Assembly (NCBI GenBank): GCA_018816095.1
Contig: JAHIWP010000072.1
Coordinates: 1 to 64,000, forward strand
Direction of reading: 5' to 3'
Length of the DNA stretch: 64,000 nt
DNA from: Gammaproteobacteria bacterium
Lineage (GTDB): Bacteria > Pseudomonadota > Gammaproteobacteria > Pseudomonadales > Pseudomonadaceae
In this document: positions 56,774 through 64,000 of the stretch, in pieces
Layout: each line of letters starts with the position of its first letter
Position numbering within the stretch: position 1 is the first letter of the stretch
Translations under genes and position numbers: made by a program
The notes under the pieces: generated by a model
Databases searched by the model: none
Seen by the model: only the letters and a program-made list of their open reading frames with translations
Told to the model about the DNA's origin: nothing

Positions 56774-57928
56774 ATGCCGCATACGCTTACTGAAGGTGTG
56801 GTGACCGCCACCTCTAACGCCACGGATGTCGAGCTGGTGGCCCAGGAATTAGCCCGCCAGCTGATTCATCCGCATCTGGGCTTCGTGTTGTTTTTCTGCT
56901 CGGCTGAATATGACCTGCAAGGGCTCGGTGAGTCACTGGATCAGTACTTCGGCGGGATCAAGCTGGTGGGTTGTACCAGCGCCGGTGAGATCACCGCCGA
57001 GGGGTATGACCGTGGTTGCGTCAGTGCCATTGGTTTTGATCACCGCAGTTTCTCGATTGCCAGCGCGCTGATCGACGAAATGGAGCGCTTCAGCCTGATT
57101 GATGCGCAGCAACTGGTCGAGCGCCTGGTCAGTGATTGCCGCAACAACGAGCTGGCCAGCATCAAGGGCCACAGCTTCGCCCTGACGCTACTCGACGGTT
57201 TGTCCAGCCGTGAGGAAGTGGTGCTGGGTGCACTCAGCGCGGCGTTAGGCAGCATTCCGCACTTTGGCGGCTCAGCCGGTGACGACAACCACCTGACCCA
57301 CACCCACGTTTATTACAACGGTGAGTTCCACACTGGAGCCGCCGTGGTGGTGCTGTTCAATACCTGGCTGGACTTCGAGGTGTTCAGTACCCACCACATT
57401 TTGCCGCGCACCGAGAAACTGGTGGTGACCCGCGCCGACAGCACCAGTCGCACTGTCTATGAACTCAATGCCGCCCCGGCAGCGCAGGAGTATGCGCAGT
57501 TGATTGGCGTGCCGCTGAGTGAGCTGAATCACCGCCTGTTTGCCGCTCACCCACTGGCCGTGCGCATTGGCGGGCAGTACTACGTGCGCTCGATTCAGCG
57601 GGTCAATGATGACCTCAGTTTGACCTTCTACTGCGCGGTGGAGAACGGCATCGTGCTGACTGCCATGCAGCCAGGGCCGCTGCTGCCAGACCTGCAGAGC
57701 GTGTTTGACGGGTTGCGCGAGCGCCTCGGGCCGTTACTGCTGACCATTGGCTGTGACTGTTTTTTACGTCGTATGGAAATCGAAGGGCGCGATGGTGTTG
57801 ACGCTATTTCGGATTTTTTGCGCAGCCAGAAGGTGATTGGGTTCAACACCTACGGAGAGCAGTTCAATGGCATGCATATCAACCAGACCTTCACCGGAGT
57901 TGCCATTGGTCGCCCCACTTACGGCTGA
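56774..57928 (+). CDS. FIST-domain sensory protein
   Basis: The 384-residue cytosolic protein has FIST-N (about 30-235, with LVGCTSAGEITAEGY and HFGGSAGDDN) and FIST-C (about 240-380, ending GFNTYGEQFNGMHINQTFTG). FIST domains are thought to bind small ligands such as amino acids. The gene overlaps the start of the hybrid kinase by 62 bases. In P. aeruginosa the equivalent pair belongs to the ethanol-oxidation regulon; ligand unknown. Confidence 0.9.
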   Translation: MPHTLTEGVVTATSNATDVELVAQELARQLIHPHLGFVLFFCSAEYDLQGLGESLDQYFGGIKLVGCTSAGEITAEGYDRGCVSAIGFDHRSFSIASALIDEMERFSLIDAQQLVERLVSDCRNNELASIKGHSFALTLLDGLSSREEVVLGALSAALGSIPHFGGSAGDDNHLTHTHVYYNGEFHTGAAVVVLFNTWLDFEVFSTHHILPRTEKLVVTRADSTSRTVYELNAAPAAQEYAQLIGVPLSELNHRLFAAHPLAVRIGGQYYVRSIQRVNDDLSLTFYCAVENGIVLTAMQPGPLLPDLQSVFDGLRERLGPLLLTIGCDCFLRRMEIEGRDGVDAISDFLRSQKVIGFNTYGEQFNGMHINQTFTGVAIGRPTYG

Positions 57929-60509
57929 TGCAGCTGAGCTGCAGGCACGCTGCAGTGAGCTGGAGCGGCAGAACGATAAGCTGCGGCAGATCAACAGCGC
58001 GCTGATTGAGCGGGTCGAGTCGGCCCATTCTCGCGGTGACGACGCCTATGCGGCGTTCCAGCATTCGGTGGTACTGGCCGAGCAGGTGCGTGAGCGCACC
58101 GATGCGCTGAACCAGGCTATGGCCGAACTGAAATCCAGTAACCAGTTGCTCAGCGATGCACGCCTGCGGGCGGAAACGGCCCACCATCACCTGATTGATG
58201 CGATCGAGAGCATTTCCGATGCCTTTGTCTTGTTCGACCGTGAGCAGCGCATTGTGCTGTTCAACAGCCGCTTCAAATCATTCTGGGCCGGCAGCCGGGC
58301 ACGTATCTCCGCCGGCACGCGTCTGGCGGAGATCAAACGCTTAAGCAAAAGCACGGGTCTGGTGGTCGAGGAGCAGCGCAGCAACCGCGATGACAACATG
58401 CTCTACCGGCTGCAGGACGGACGCTGGGTGCAGGTCAGCGAGCGGCCGACCCGCGAAGGCGGGCTGGTGATCCTTTACACCGATATCACTGAGGTCAAAC
58501 TCAACGAAACCATGCGCCGCGAACAGGCTCTGGCGCAAAAGTCGCGGCTGTTGCAGCGGGCCATGGACAACCTGTCTCAGGGCATGGCGATGGTTAATGC
58601 CGAGGGCCAGTTGGAGTTGTGGAACCACCGCTTTCTCGACCTCTGCGGCCTGGCGCCGATCAATGCCCATCGGCCGTTTGCCGAGGTCATGGCCGACAGT
58701 GAGCTGGCGCTGCTTACGCCCGCCAGCCGCGACGCCAACGGCAAGCAGATCGAGGAAATGGAGCTGTGCCTGTTTGATGGGCGCATGCTCGAAGTGCGTA
58801 CCCATCCGCTGCCCACCGGCGGCTTCGTCAATACCTTCACCGACATCACCGAGCGCCACCGCCACGCCAAGGCGCTAAGCGAGAGCGAGCGCTGGATTCG
58901 CCTGATCACCGACCACGTGCCGGCGCTGATTGCCTACCTCACGGCGGACCTGACCTATCAGTTCACCAACAAAGTGTACGAGGAATGGTACTGCTGGCCG
59001 CGTGGCGCAATGCTCGGGCAGAGCCTGCGTGTGGTGCATCCTGAGGAGCACTGCCGACGCCTGGAACCGTTTATTGAGCGTGCGCTGTCTGGCGAGAGCG
59101 TGACCTTCGAGTTTGCCGAAACTAACCACAACGGCCAGGAGCGTTACATGCTGCGCTCCTATGTGCCCAATCGGTTGGCCTGCGGCGAGGTGGTGGGGAT
59201 CTTTGTGCTGATCCGCGACATCACTGAGCGTCGGCGTACCGCCGAAGCGCTGCATCAGGCCTACCAACACTTGGAGCAACGGGTGCGTGAGCGCACCGCT
59301 GAGCTGACTGACCTGAATAACCAGCTGCGCCGCGAGATTGATGAACGTACGCAGATGGAAGCGCGCCTGCGTGAAGCCAAAGGCGAGGCGGAGCAGGCCA
59401 ACCTGTCGAAAACCAAGTTCCTCGCCGCCGTCAGTCATGATTTGCTGCAACCACTCAACGCGGCGCGGCTGTTCACCAGCGCGCTGATGGAGAAACGTGA
59501 GCTGGCCGAGAGTGCCAGCCTGGTGCGCAATGTCAGCAACTCGCTGGAGGATGTTGAAAGCCTGCTGGGTACCCTGGTCGACATTTCCAAACTGGATGCA
59601 GGGGTGATCAAAGCCGACATTGCGCCTTTTGCGGTCAGCGAGCTGTTGGAGAATCTGGCTGCCGAATATCACCAGATCGCCGGCAGTGAAGGCCTGCAAC
59701 TGGACTTTGTGCCCAGCTCGGCTGTGGTGCACAGCGACATTCAGTTGTTGGCGCGCATTCTGCGCAACTTGCTCAGCAATGCCATCCGTTACACCAGCAG
59801 TGGGCGCATTTTGCTGGGTTGCCGGCGGCGTCGGCAAAGCGTGTCGATTGAGGTGTGGGACACCGGCATGGGCATCGCCGAAGACAAACTGGAGGAGATC
59901 TTCCAGGAGTTCAAACGCGGCGACGTGGCGCATTTGAAGCAGGACCGCGGGCTTGGCCTCGGGCTGGCCATCGTCGATAAGATTGCCCGTATCCTGGGCC
60001 ACCGTGTCCGTGTGGCGTCATGCCAGGGCAAGGGTTCAGTGTTTGCCATTGAAGTGCCGCTGAGCACACGTATGCCGCGCGCGCGTGAGGTACATGACAC
60101 GCCAAACCTACTGCTGGAACGTCTCAGTGGGTCGCGGATCTGGGTGCTGGATAACGATGCGGCGATCTGCGCCGGCATGCGCACCTTGCTGGAAGCCTGG
60201 GGGTGTCAGGTGGTGACCGCCTTGTCGGAAGAGGATTTGGCGCGTCAGGTGGATAATTATCATGCTGATGCCGACCTGCTGATCGCCGACTATCACCTTG
60301 ATGATGACCATAACGGGGTGGATGCCGTGGCCCAAATCAATGCCCGGCGCAGCTCACCCTTGCCGGCACTGATGATCACCGCCAACTACAGCAACGAGCT
60401 CAAGCAGCAGATGCGTGAGTTGGGTCATACCCTGATGCACAAACCGGTGCGACCGATGAAGCTGAAAACCGCTATCAGCCATCTACTGGACCGCAGCGTA
60501 GCGGGTTAG
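57867..60509 (+). CDS. Multi-PAS hybrid sensor histidine kinase, ErcS'/NahK type
   Basis: The 880-residue soluble kinase has an N-terminal coiled coil (about 30-100), three PAS domains (about 105-210, 240-340 and 350-460), a second coiled coil, a HisKA box with His524 in AAVSHDLLQPLNAARL, an HATPase domain (about 640-750) and a C-terminal receiver with Asp808 (LLIADYHLD). I chose the ATG at 57867, behind CGGAGAGC. It overlaps the FIST gene, implying coupled synthesis of the two. It resembles regulators of PQQ-dependent ethanol oxidation in Pseudomonas, but NahK-like roles are possible. Confidence 0.87.
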   Translation: MACISTRPSPELPLVAPLTADAAELQARCSELERQNDKLRQINSALIERVESAHSRGDDAYAAFQHSVVLAEQVRERTDALNQAMAELKSSNQLLSDARLRAETAHHHLIDAIESISDAFVLFDREQRIVLFNSRFKSFWAGSRARISAGTRLAEIKRLSKSTGLVVEEQRSNRDDNMLYRLQDGRWVQVSERPTREGGLVILYTDITEVKLNETMRREQALAQKSRLLQRAMDNLSQGMAMVNAEGQLELWNHRFLDLCGLAPINAHRPFAEVMADSELALLTPASRDANGKQIEEMELCLFDGRMLEVRTHPLPTGGFVNTFTDITERHRHAKALSESERWIRLITDHVPALIAYLTADLTYQFTNKVYEEWYCWPRGAMLGQSLRVVHPEEHCRRLEPFIERALSGESVTFEFAETNHNGQERYMLRSYVPNRLACGEVVGIFVLIRDITERRRTAEALHQAYQHLEQRVRERTAELTDLNNQLRREIDERTQMEARLREAKGEAEQANLSKTKFLAAVSHDLLQPLNAARLFTSALMEKRELAESASLVRNVSNSLEDVESLLGTLVDISKLDAGVIKADIAPFAVSELLENLAAEYHQIAGSEGLQLDFVPSSAVVHSDIQLLARILRNLLSNAIRYTSSGRILLGCRRRRQSVSIEVWDTGMGIAEDKLEEIFQEFKRGDVAHLKQDRGLGLGLAIVDKIARILGHRVRVASCQGKGSVFAIEVPLSTRMPRAREVHDTPNLLLERLSGSRIWVLDNDAAICAGMRTLLEAWGCQVVTALSEEDLARQVDNYHADADLLIADYHLDDDHNGVDAVAQINARRSSPLPALMITANYSNELKQQMRELGHTLMHKPVRPMKLKTAISHLLDRSVAG

Positions 60510-60562
60510 CCACACCTTTAGCGCGCCGGCTTCTTTACCGGGCTGCGCTAAAGGGGGGGCCT

Positions 60563-61117
60563 TTACGACAGCTCGCTCAGCAGTGTTTCGGTGCTCGCCA
60601 CATTGGCATAGGCAAACGCCAGTGCGGCCATGTACGCCGCATGAACCTGGCTGGCGGGCACGCTCACCCCGTTGAACTCTAGGGCCAGGGTAGCGCAAGC
60701 GTCGTGCGCCACCGCGCAGCTGTAACCGAAATCGTGAGCGGCACGGGTTACCGCGTCGATGCACATATGGCTCATGGCGCCGCAAATAAGCACTTGGCTA
60801 ACCCCGGCCTGATCCAGCACCTGTTTGAGCTCGGTATCGCGAAAGCTGTTGATCTGCTGCTTGATCAACACCGCTTCGCCAGGGCGCTCAGCGACCAGCG
60901 GATGCACCTCAGCACCCGACGAACCTGGGGCGAAAAAGGGCGCGTCGGTGTTGGCGAACACGTGACGTATATGCACCACTGGCCAGCCTTTTTCACGAAA
61001 CGCGCTGAGCAGGCGAGCGGCGTTGGCGGCTGCGGCTTCGGTGCCTTCGAGCTGCCACTTACCACCTTGGAAGTAGTCTTTTTGCAGGTCGACGATGATC
61101 AATGTTGTTTTAGACAT
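60563..61117 (-). CDS. Isochorismatase-like cysteine hydrolase
   Basis: The 184-residue protein has the complete catalytic triad of the family: Asp10 (IIVDLQKDYF), Lys86 (AVLIKQQIN) and Cys119 (GAMSHMCIDA). Such enzymes hydrolyse amides or isochorismate; the substrate here cannot be told. It is placed between the kinase gene and the response-regulator gene and reads the same way as the latter, 89 bases downstream. Confidence 0.9.
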   Translation of the reverse strand: MSKTTLIIVDLQKDYFQGGKWQLEGTEAAAANAARLLSAFREKGWPVVHIRHVFANTDAPFFAPGSSGAEVHPLVAERPGEAVLIKQQINSFRDTELKQVLDQAGVSQVLICGAMSHMCIDAVTRAAHDFGYSCAVAHDACATLALEFNGVSVPASQVHAAYMAALAFAYANVASTETLLSELS

Positions 61118-61206
61118 GCGGTTAACCTTTTATTTGGGGAGGGTAGTGCGCGAGGAGGGTGCTAGCGGGCCCATCCGTGGGCGTACTGGCGCAATAGCTG
61201 CGGGGA

Positions 61207-61872
61207 TTAGCGACGCAGGTAGGCCGCGAAATCAATGTCGCCAGCTGAAAGAATCGCCTGCACCCGGTTATGTACATTGAGCTTGCGCAAAATGGCCGAG
61301 ACATGGGCTTTGACCGTGGTTTCGGCGATGTCCAGGCTGTAGGCGATCTGCTTGTTGGACTCGCCCTTGGTCATGCGTTCGAGTACCAGCAGTTGTTTGC
61401 GGGTCAGCGCTTGCAGCAATTCAGGCGGGAAGCTGTGGTGGTCGTGATGGCTGCGCTGCGAACCGCTTTTCTGGGCGCGGATGATGTCCGGCGGTAGATA
61501 CACGTTGCCGTTAAGAATTTGCTGGATGGCATCAGTCATCTGCACCCGTGGCGATGACTTGGTAATAAAGCCGACCGCACCGTAGGTGATGGCCTGCAGG
61601 ACGATCTGCTTGTCCTGCTCAGCGGAGACAATCACCACTGGAATAGTCGGCGCTTCGTTACGCAGGTTGATCAGGCCATTGAGGCCGTGCATGCCGGGCA
61701 TGTTCAGATCGAGCAGGATCAGGTCGAGGTCATCGTGCTCCTGGGTCATTGCCAGGGCGCTGTCGAGGTCGGCGGTTTCCATGATGCTGCTGCCAGGGAA
61801 GCCGTCACTGATGACGTTATGGATGGCCTCGCGAAACAGCGGGTGGTCATCGGCAATTAAAATTTTGTACAT
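61207..61872 (-). CDS. erbR: LuxR-type response regulator, ErbR/AgmR-like
   Basis: The 221-residue regulator has a receiver domain with Asp8, Asp9, phospho-acceptor Asp55 (LLDLNMPG) and Lys105 (FITKSSP), and a NarL-type helix-turn-helix (about 152-215; [20 protein letters not shown]). Sequence and setting closely match what I recall of ErbR (P. aeruginosa) and AgmR/PedR1 (P. putida), which activate PQQ-dependent alcohol dehydrogenase and PQQ genes. The hybrid kinase nearby on the plus strand is a likely partner. Confidence 0.82.
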   Translation of the reverse strand: MYKILIADDHPLFREAIHNVISDGFPGSSIMETADLDSALAMTQEHDDLDLILLDLNMPGMHGLNGLINLRNEAPTIPVVIVSAEQDKQIVLQAITYGAVGFITKSSPRVQMTDAIQQILNGNVYLPPDIIRAQKSGSQRSHHDHHSFPPELLQALTRKQLLVLERMTKGESNKQIAYSLDIAETTVKAHVSAILRKLNVHNRVQAILSAGDIDFAAYLRR

Positions 61873-61926
61873 GGCCTTATCACCTCGTTGTTTTGATTAT
61901 GGTGGGGTTGAGCCGTAACACTGGGG

Positions 61927-62481
61927 TTAACGTAGCAAGGGCAAAGGTTGTGCGGGTATCAGGGGCAGGCCTGCTTGTTGCCAGGCATCAATGCCGTCAC
62001 GGTACCAGTAGAGGTTGCGGTAACCCAGATGATGGGCGCGTTTAATTGCGTTCCAGCCCAGCCAACAATCAGAGCGGCAATAAAACACCAAGGGCCATGC
62101 CGTGTTGCCCTGGCTGGCTTGGCGTAGGTGTTCGCGCAAGTAGCGCTGCCACTGCGGCGTCAGCTGACCGTCGCCGGTGTTGGCCAGCCACAGGCTGTTT
62201 GGCAGGTTGGCGTGCAGCTCATCCTCGATGAACTGGCCATGCAGCCATTGCCGGCGGTAGACATCAATCAGGCGGGTTTGGGGTTGTTCACGCAGCAGCT
62301 GCTGCAGCGCCGCGGTATCCAGCGTGCGGGCATTGTCGTGGCTAATGGGTGTGGGGCTGCGGTAATGGCTTAGGCGGTAGCCTTCGGCTGAAAACAGCGG
62401 GGCTTCGGCCAGTGCAGCGCTGGTCAGCAACAAACTAGCCATCAGTATCAGGAGCTTTGGCAGCGCCAGGCAGTGTTTCAT
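61927..62481 (-). CDS. Periplasmic rhodanese-like protein, PQQ-catabolism-associated CxxCW family
   Basis: The 184-residue protein has a signal peptide (about 1-25, cleaved after ALA) and a rhodanese-like fold whose active-site loop is VFYCRSDCWLGWNAIKR, with Cys135, Cys139 and Trp140. This block matches the family described as PQQ-dependent catabolism-associated CXXCW protein, though here three residues separate the cysteines. It ends 54 bases before erbR on the same strand. A redox or cytochrome-maturation role for the quinoprotein system is inferred. Confidence 0.82.
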   Translation of the reverse strand: MKHCLALPKLLILMASLLLTSAALAEAPLFSAEGYRLSHYRSPTPISHDNARTLDTAALQQLLREQPQTRLIDVYRRQWLHGQFIEDELHANLPNSLWLANTGDGQLTPQWQRYLREHLRQASQGNTAWPLVFYCRSDCWLGWNAIKRAHHLGYRNLYWYRDGIDAWQQAGLPLIPAQPLPLLR

Positions 62482-62610
62482 CGCCTTAGTTCTCGGTTCT
62501 TTTTATCGTTCTATTACAGGGCAATGTTGCTGCTTTGGGAATTCTACGTTGGAGATGAAAACCAGTACCAAAGTACTAGAGCGCAGGCCTGCTGGCTGTG
62601 CTGGCGCCCC

Positions 62611-63405
62611 TTAGGCATTGCCCTTGCGCAGCGCCGCATGCTGCGGGTTGAAGGTCAGCACGGCGAGTACGGCGAACAGTAGCGTCAGGCCCAGACACAG
62701 AGCCAGCGCCAAAGGGCTGAAGCGTTGATAGAGGGCAAAACGCACCAGCTCCACCGCATGGGTAAATGGGTTGAGGGCGCACAACCAGTAGAGCCATTCA
62801 TTGGCCTCACGCATCTTCCACAGCGGGTAGAGCGCTGAGGAGAGGAAGAACAACGGGAAGATGACGAAATTCATCACCCCGGCGAAGTTCTCCAACTGGC
62901 GAATGCCGTTGGACAGCAGCAAACCAAGCGCGCTGAGCATGAGTGCCACCAGCAGTAGCGCCGGCAGTGCGCTGAGCAATCCCCAAGCGGGCGGTTGCAC
63001 GCCGTAGACCCAGGCAATGGCGAGAAAGGCATACACCTGCAGCAGCGAGATCAGGGCGATGGCCAGCAGCTTGGCGGCCAGCAAAAAGGCGCGTGGCAGT
63101 GGGCTGGTCAGCAGAATACGCATGCTGCCCATTTCACGGTCATAGACCATCGACAGCGAGCCCTGCATGCCGTTGAACAGCAAGATCATGCAGGCCAGCC
63201 CCGGCACGATGTAGGTCTCGTAAGTGATGTAAGTGTCGTACGGCGCGATGATGGCGATGCCCAGCGCGGCGCGAAAACCGGCGGCGAACACCAGCAGCCA
63301 CAGCAGCGGCCGCACCAGGGCGCTGAAGAAGCGGCTGCGCTGCAGGACAAAGCGCAACCACTCGCGCTGAACGATGCCCTGCAGGCAATACCAATAGGCG
63401 CTCAT
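62611..63405 (-). CDS. ABC-2-type transporter permease, PQQ alcohol-oxidation-associated
   Basis: The 264-residue protein has six hydrophobic helices in the ABC-2 exporter pattern, with the conserved YDREMGSMRILLTSPLPR loop and ALNPFTHAVELVRFALY near the end. It matches the permease family found beside PQQ-dependent alcohol dehydrogenase genes (PedC type). The ATG at 63405 (MSAYWYCLQG) follows TTGGAGCCTCGCC. A start at 63528 would add 41 poorly fitting residues. The ATPase gene lies 40 bases upstream. Exported substrate unknown. Confidence 0.85.
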   Translation of the reverse strand: MSAYWYCLQGIVQREWLRFVLQRSRFFSALVRPLLWLLVFAAGFRAALGIAIIAPYDTYITYETYIVPGLACMILLFNGMQGSLSMVYDREMGSMRILLTSPLPRAFLLAAKLLAIALISLLQVYAFLAIAWVYGVQPPAWGLLSALPALLLVALMLSALGLLLSNGIRQLENFAGVMNFVIFPLFFLSSALYPLWKMREANEWLYWLCALNPFTHAVELVRFALYQRFSPLALALCLGLTLLFAVLAVLTFNPQHAALRKGNA

Positions 63406-63445
63406 GGGCGAGGCTCCAAGTGAAAGAAGGCCGTTGATAGGGCTG

Positions 63446-64000
63446 TCATGGATGATGCTCGCTCCCTGTGAGGCGGGCGAAGGTGGCGGCCAGGTTGGCG
63501 TCAGCGCGGCTGATTTGAGCAACGCCACCCTGGGCGACCAGACGGCTGCGATTGAGGATCAGCAGCTCATCGTGGTGCTCAACTTCATCGAGCAAATGGG
63601 TGGTCCACAGCACCGCGAGCGCATGCTCAGCGCACAGCTGGCGCACATGCTGGTTCAGCGCCAGGCGGCTGGCCGGGTCGAGACCAGCGCTGGCCTCATC
63701 GAGCAACAGCAGGCGTGGGCGATGCAGCAGGGCGCGGGCAATTTCCACGCGGCGACGGTGGCCACCATTCAGTGCACGCACTTTCTCATGGCGGCGTTCA
63801 TCGAGTTGCTGGCGCGCCAGTTCCTCGTCGATGCGCGCCAGTGCCTCGCGCTTGCTCAAACCATGCAGGGCTGCGTGATAGGCGAGGTTCTGTTGCACCG
63901 ACAGGTCCAGATCCAGGGTGCTCTGCTGAAACACCACACCCAGTTGCCGCAGCGCCTGGCGCGGGGCGCTGCGTAGGCTGTGGCCGAAGATGTGGATATC
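63446..64000 (-). CDS. ABC transporter ATP-binding protein (N-terminal part beyond the window)
   Basis: The frame is open from the right edge to the stop at 63446, giving 184 residues of the C-terminal part of an exporter ATPase. Visible are the Q-loop (GVVFQQSTLD), Walker B and D-loop (LLLLDEASAGLDP), and the H-loop His (TTHLLDEVEH). The signature is LNGGHRRRVEIARAL, where LSGGQ is usual. Walker A lies outside the window. It pairs with the adjacent permease as an ABC-2 exporter linked to PQQ-dependent alcohol oxidation. Confidence 0.87.
   Translation of the reverse strand, partial: DIHIFGHSLRSAPRQALRQLGVVFQQSTLDLDLSVQQNLAYHAALHGLSKREALARIDEELARQQLDERRHEKVRALNGGHRRRVEIARALLHRPRLLLLDEASAGLDPASRLALNQHVRQLCAEHALAVLWTTHLLDEVEHHDELLILNRSRLVAQGGVAQISRADANLAATFARLTGSEHHP

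Noticed and set aside
58875..60002. 375-codon minus-strand frame inside the hybrid kinase gene
   Set aside because: The kinase H-box and ATPase motifs are on the plus strand; the antisense frame has no recognisable domain.
1..64000. CRISPR arrays, prophage, integrative element or toxin-antitoxin island
   Set aside because: I saw no spaced direct repeats, integrase, phage structural genes or toxin-antitoxin pairs. Apart from the group II intron end and one REPIN-like element, the window looks like stable chromosome.

Overview
The window reads as chromosome from a gamma-proteobacterium of the genus Pseudomonas. This rests on gene content and order: folD, tRNAs, tig-clpP-clpX-lon-hupB-ppiD, fabI, a Yej-type ABC operon, mltD, gloB, rnhA-dnaQ, ldcA, fimL and nudC follow the order I recall from P. 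aeruginosa. The codon use is moderately GC-rich. I cannot name the species. Almost all of the window is coding. I saw no prophage, CRISPR array or rRNA gene.

Layout. 1-129 is the 5' end of a group II intron on the minus strand, placed directly behind the folD terminator. 183-1633 holds folD and a tRNA-Arg/His/Leu cluster. 1764-10244 is the protein-quality-control block (trigger factor, ClpP, ClpX, Lon, HU, PpiD), with heat-shock-type promoter candidates before clpX and lon. 10382-18770, on the minus strand, holds fabI and a five-gene peptide ABC importer operon with two tandem solute-binding proteins. 18866-32402 is mixed housekeeping: an HDOD protein, MltD, GloB, a methyltransferase, RNase H, DNA polymerase epsilon, lysine decarboxylase with a structured leader, a dienoyl-CoA-isomerase-like crotonase, the twitching regulator FimL, NudC, a TauE-type transporter and a membrane protein.

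32791-39060 is a purine-degradation unit, xdhA-xdhB-xdhC-guaD, which takes guanine and hypoxanthine through xanthine to urate. Its promoter carries a long inverted repeat over the -35 element, and a REPIN-like palindrome separates xdhB from xdhC. 39146-51996 is again mixed: SCP2, a histidine phosphatase, SohB, an AcuI-like reductase, cysI plus its DUF934 partner, a 37-residue membrane microprotein, an MCP chemoreceptor, UppP, an epoxide-hydrolase-like enzyme, the ABC-F protein YbiT and a small Cys/His protein.

52140-64000 looks like one flank of a PQQ-dependent alcohol-oxidation locus. It holds a PqqF-type M16 peptidase, a porin, a 27-residue hydrophobic peptide, a four-helix membrane protein, a FIST sensor protein overlapping a multi-PAS hybrid kinase (ErcS'-like), an isochorismatase-like hydrolase, an ErbR/AgmR-like regulator, a CxxxCW rhodanese-like periplasmic protein and a two-part ABC exporter. 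The ATPase gene runs off the right edge. The quinoprotein dehydrogenases and pqqA-E are not in the window. The least described parts are this signalling/export cluster with its microproteins, the ldcA leader fold, the xdhA operator and a short reading frame in front of ybiT.
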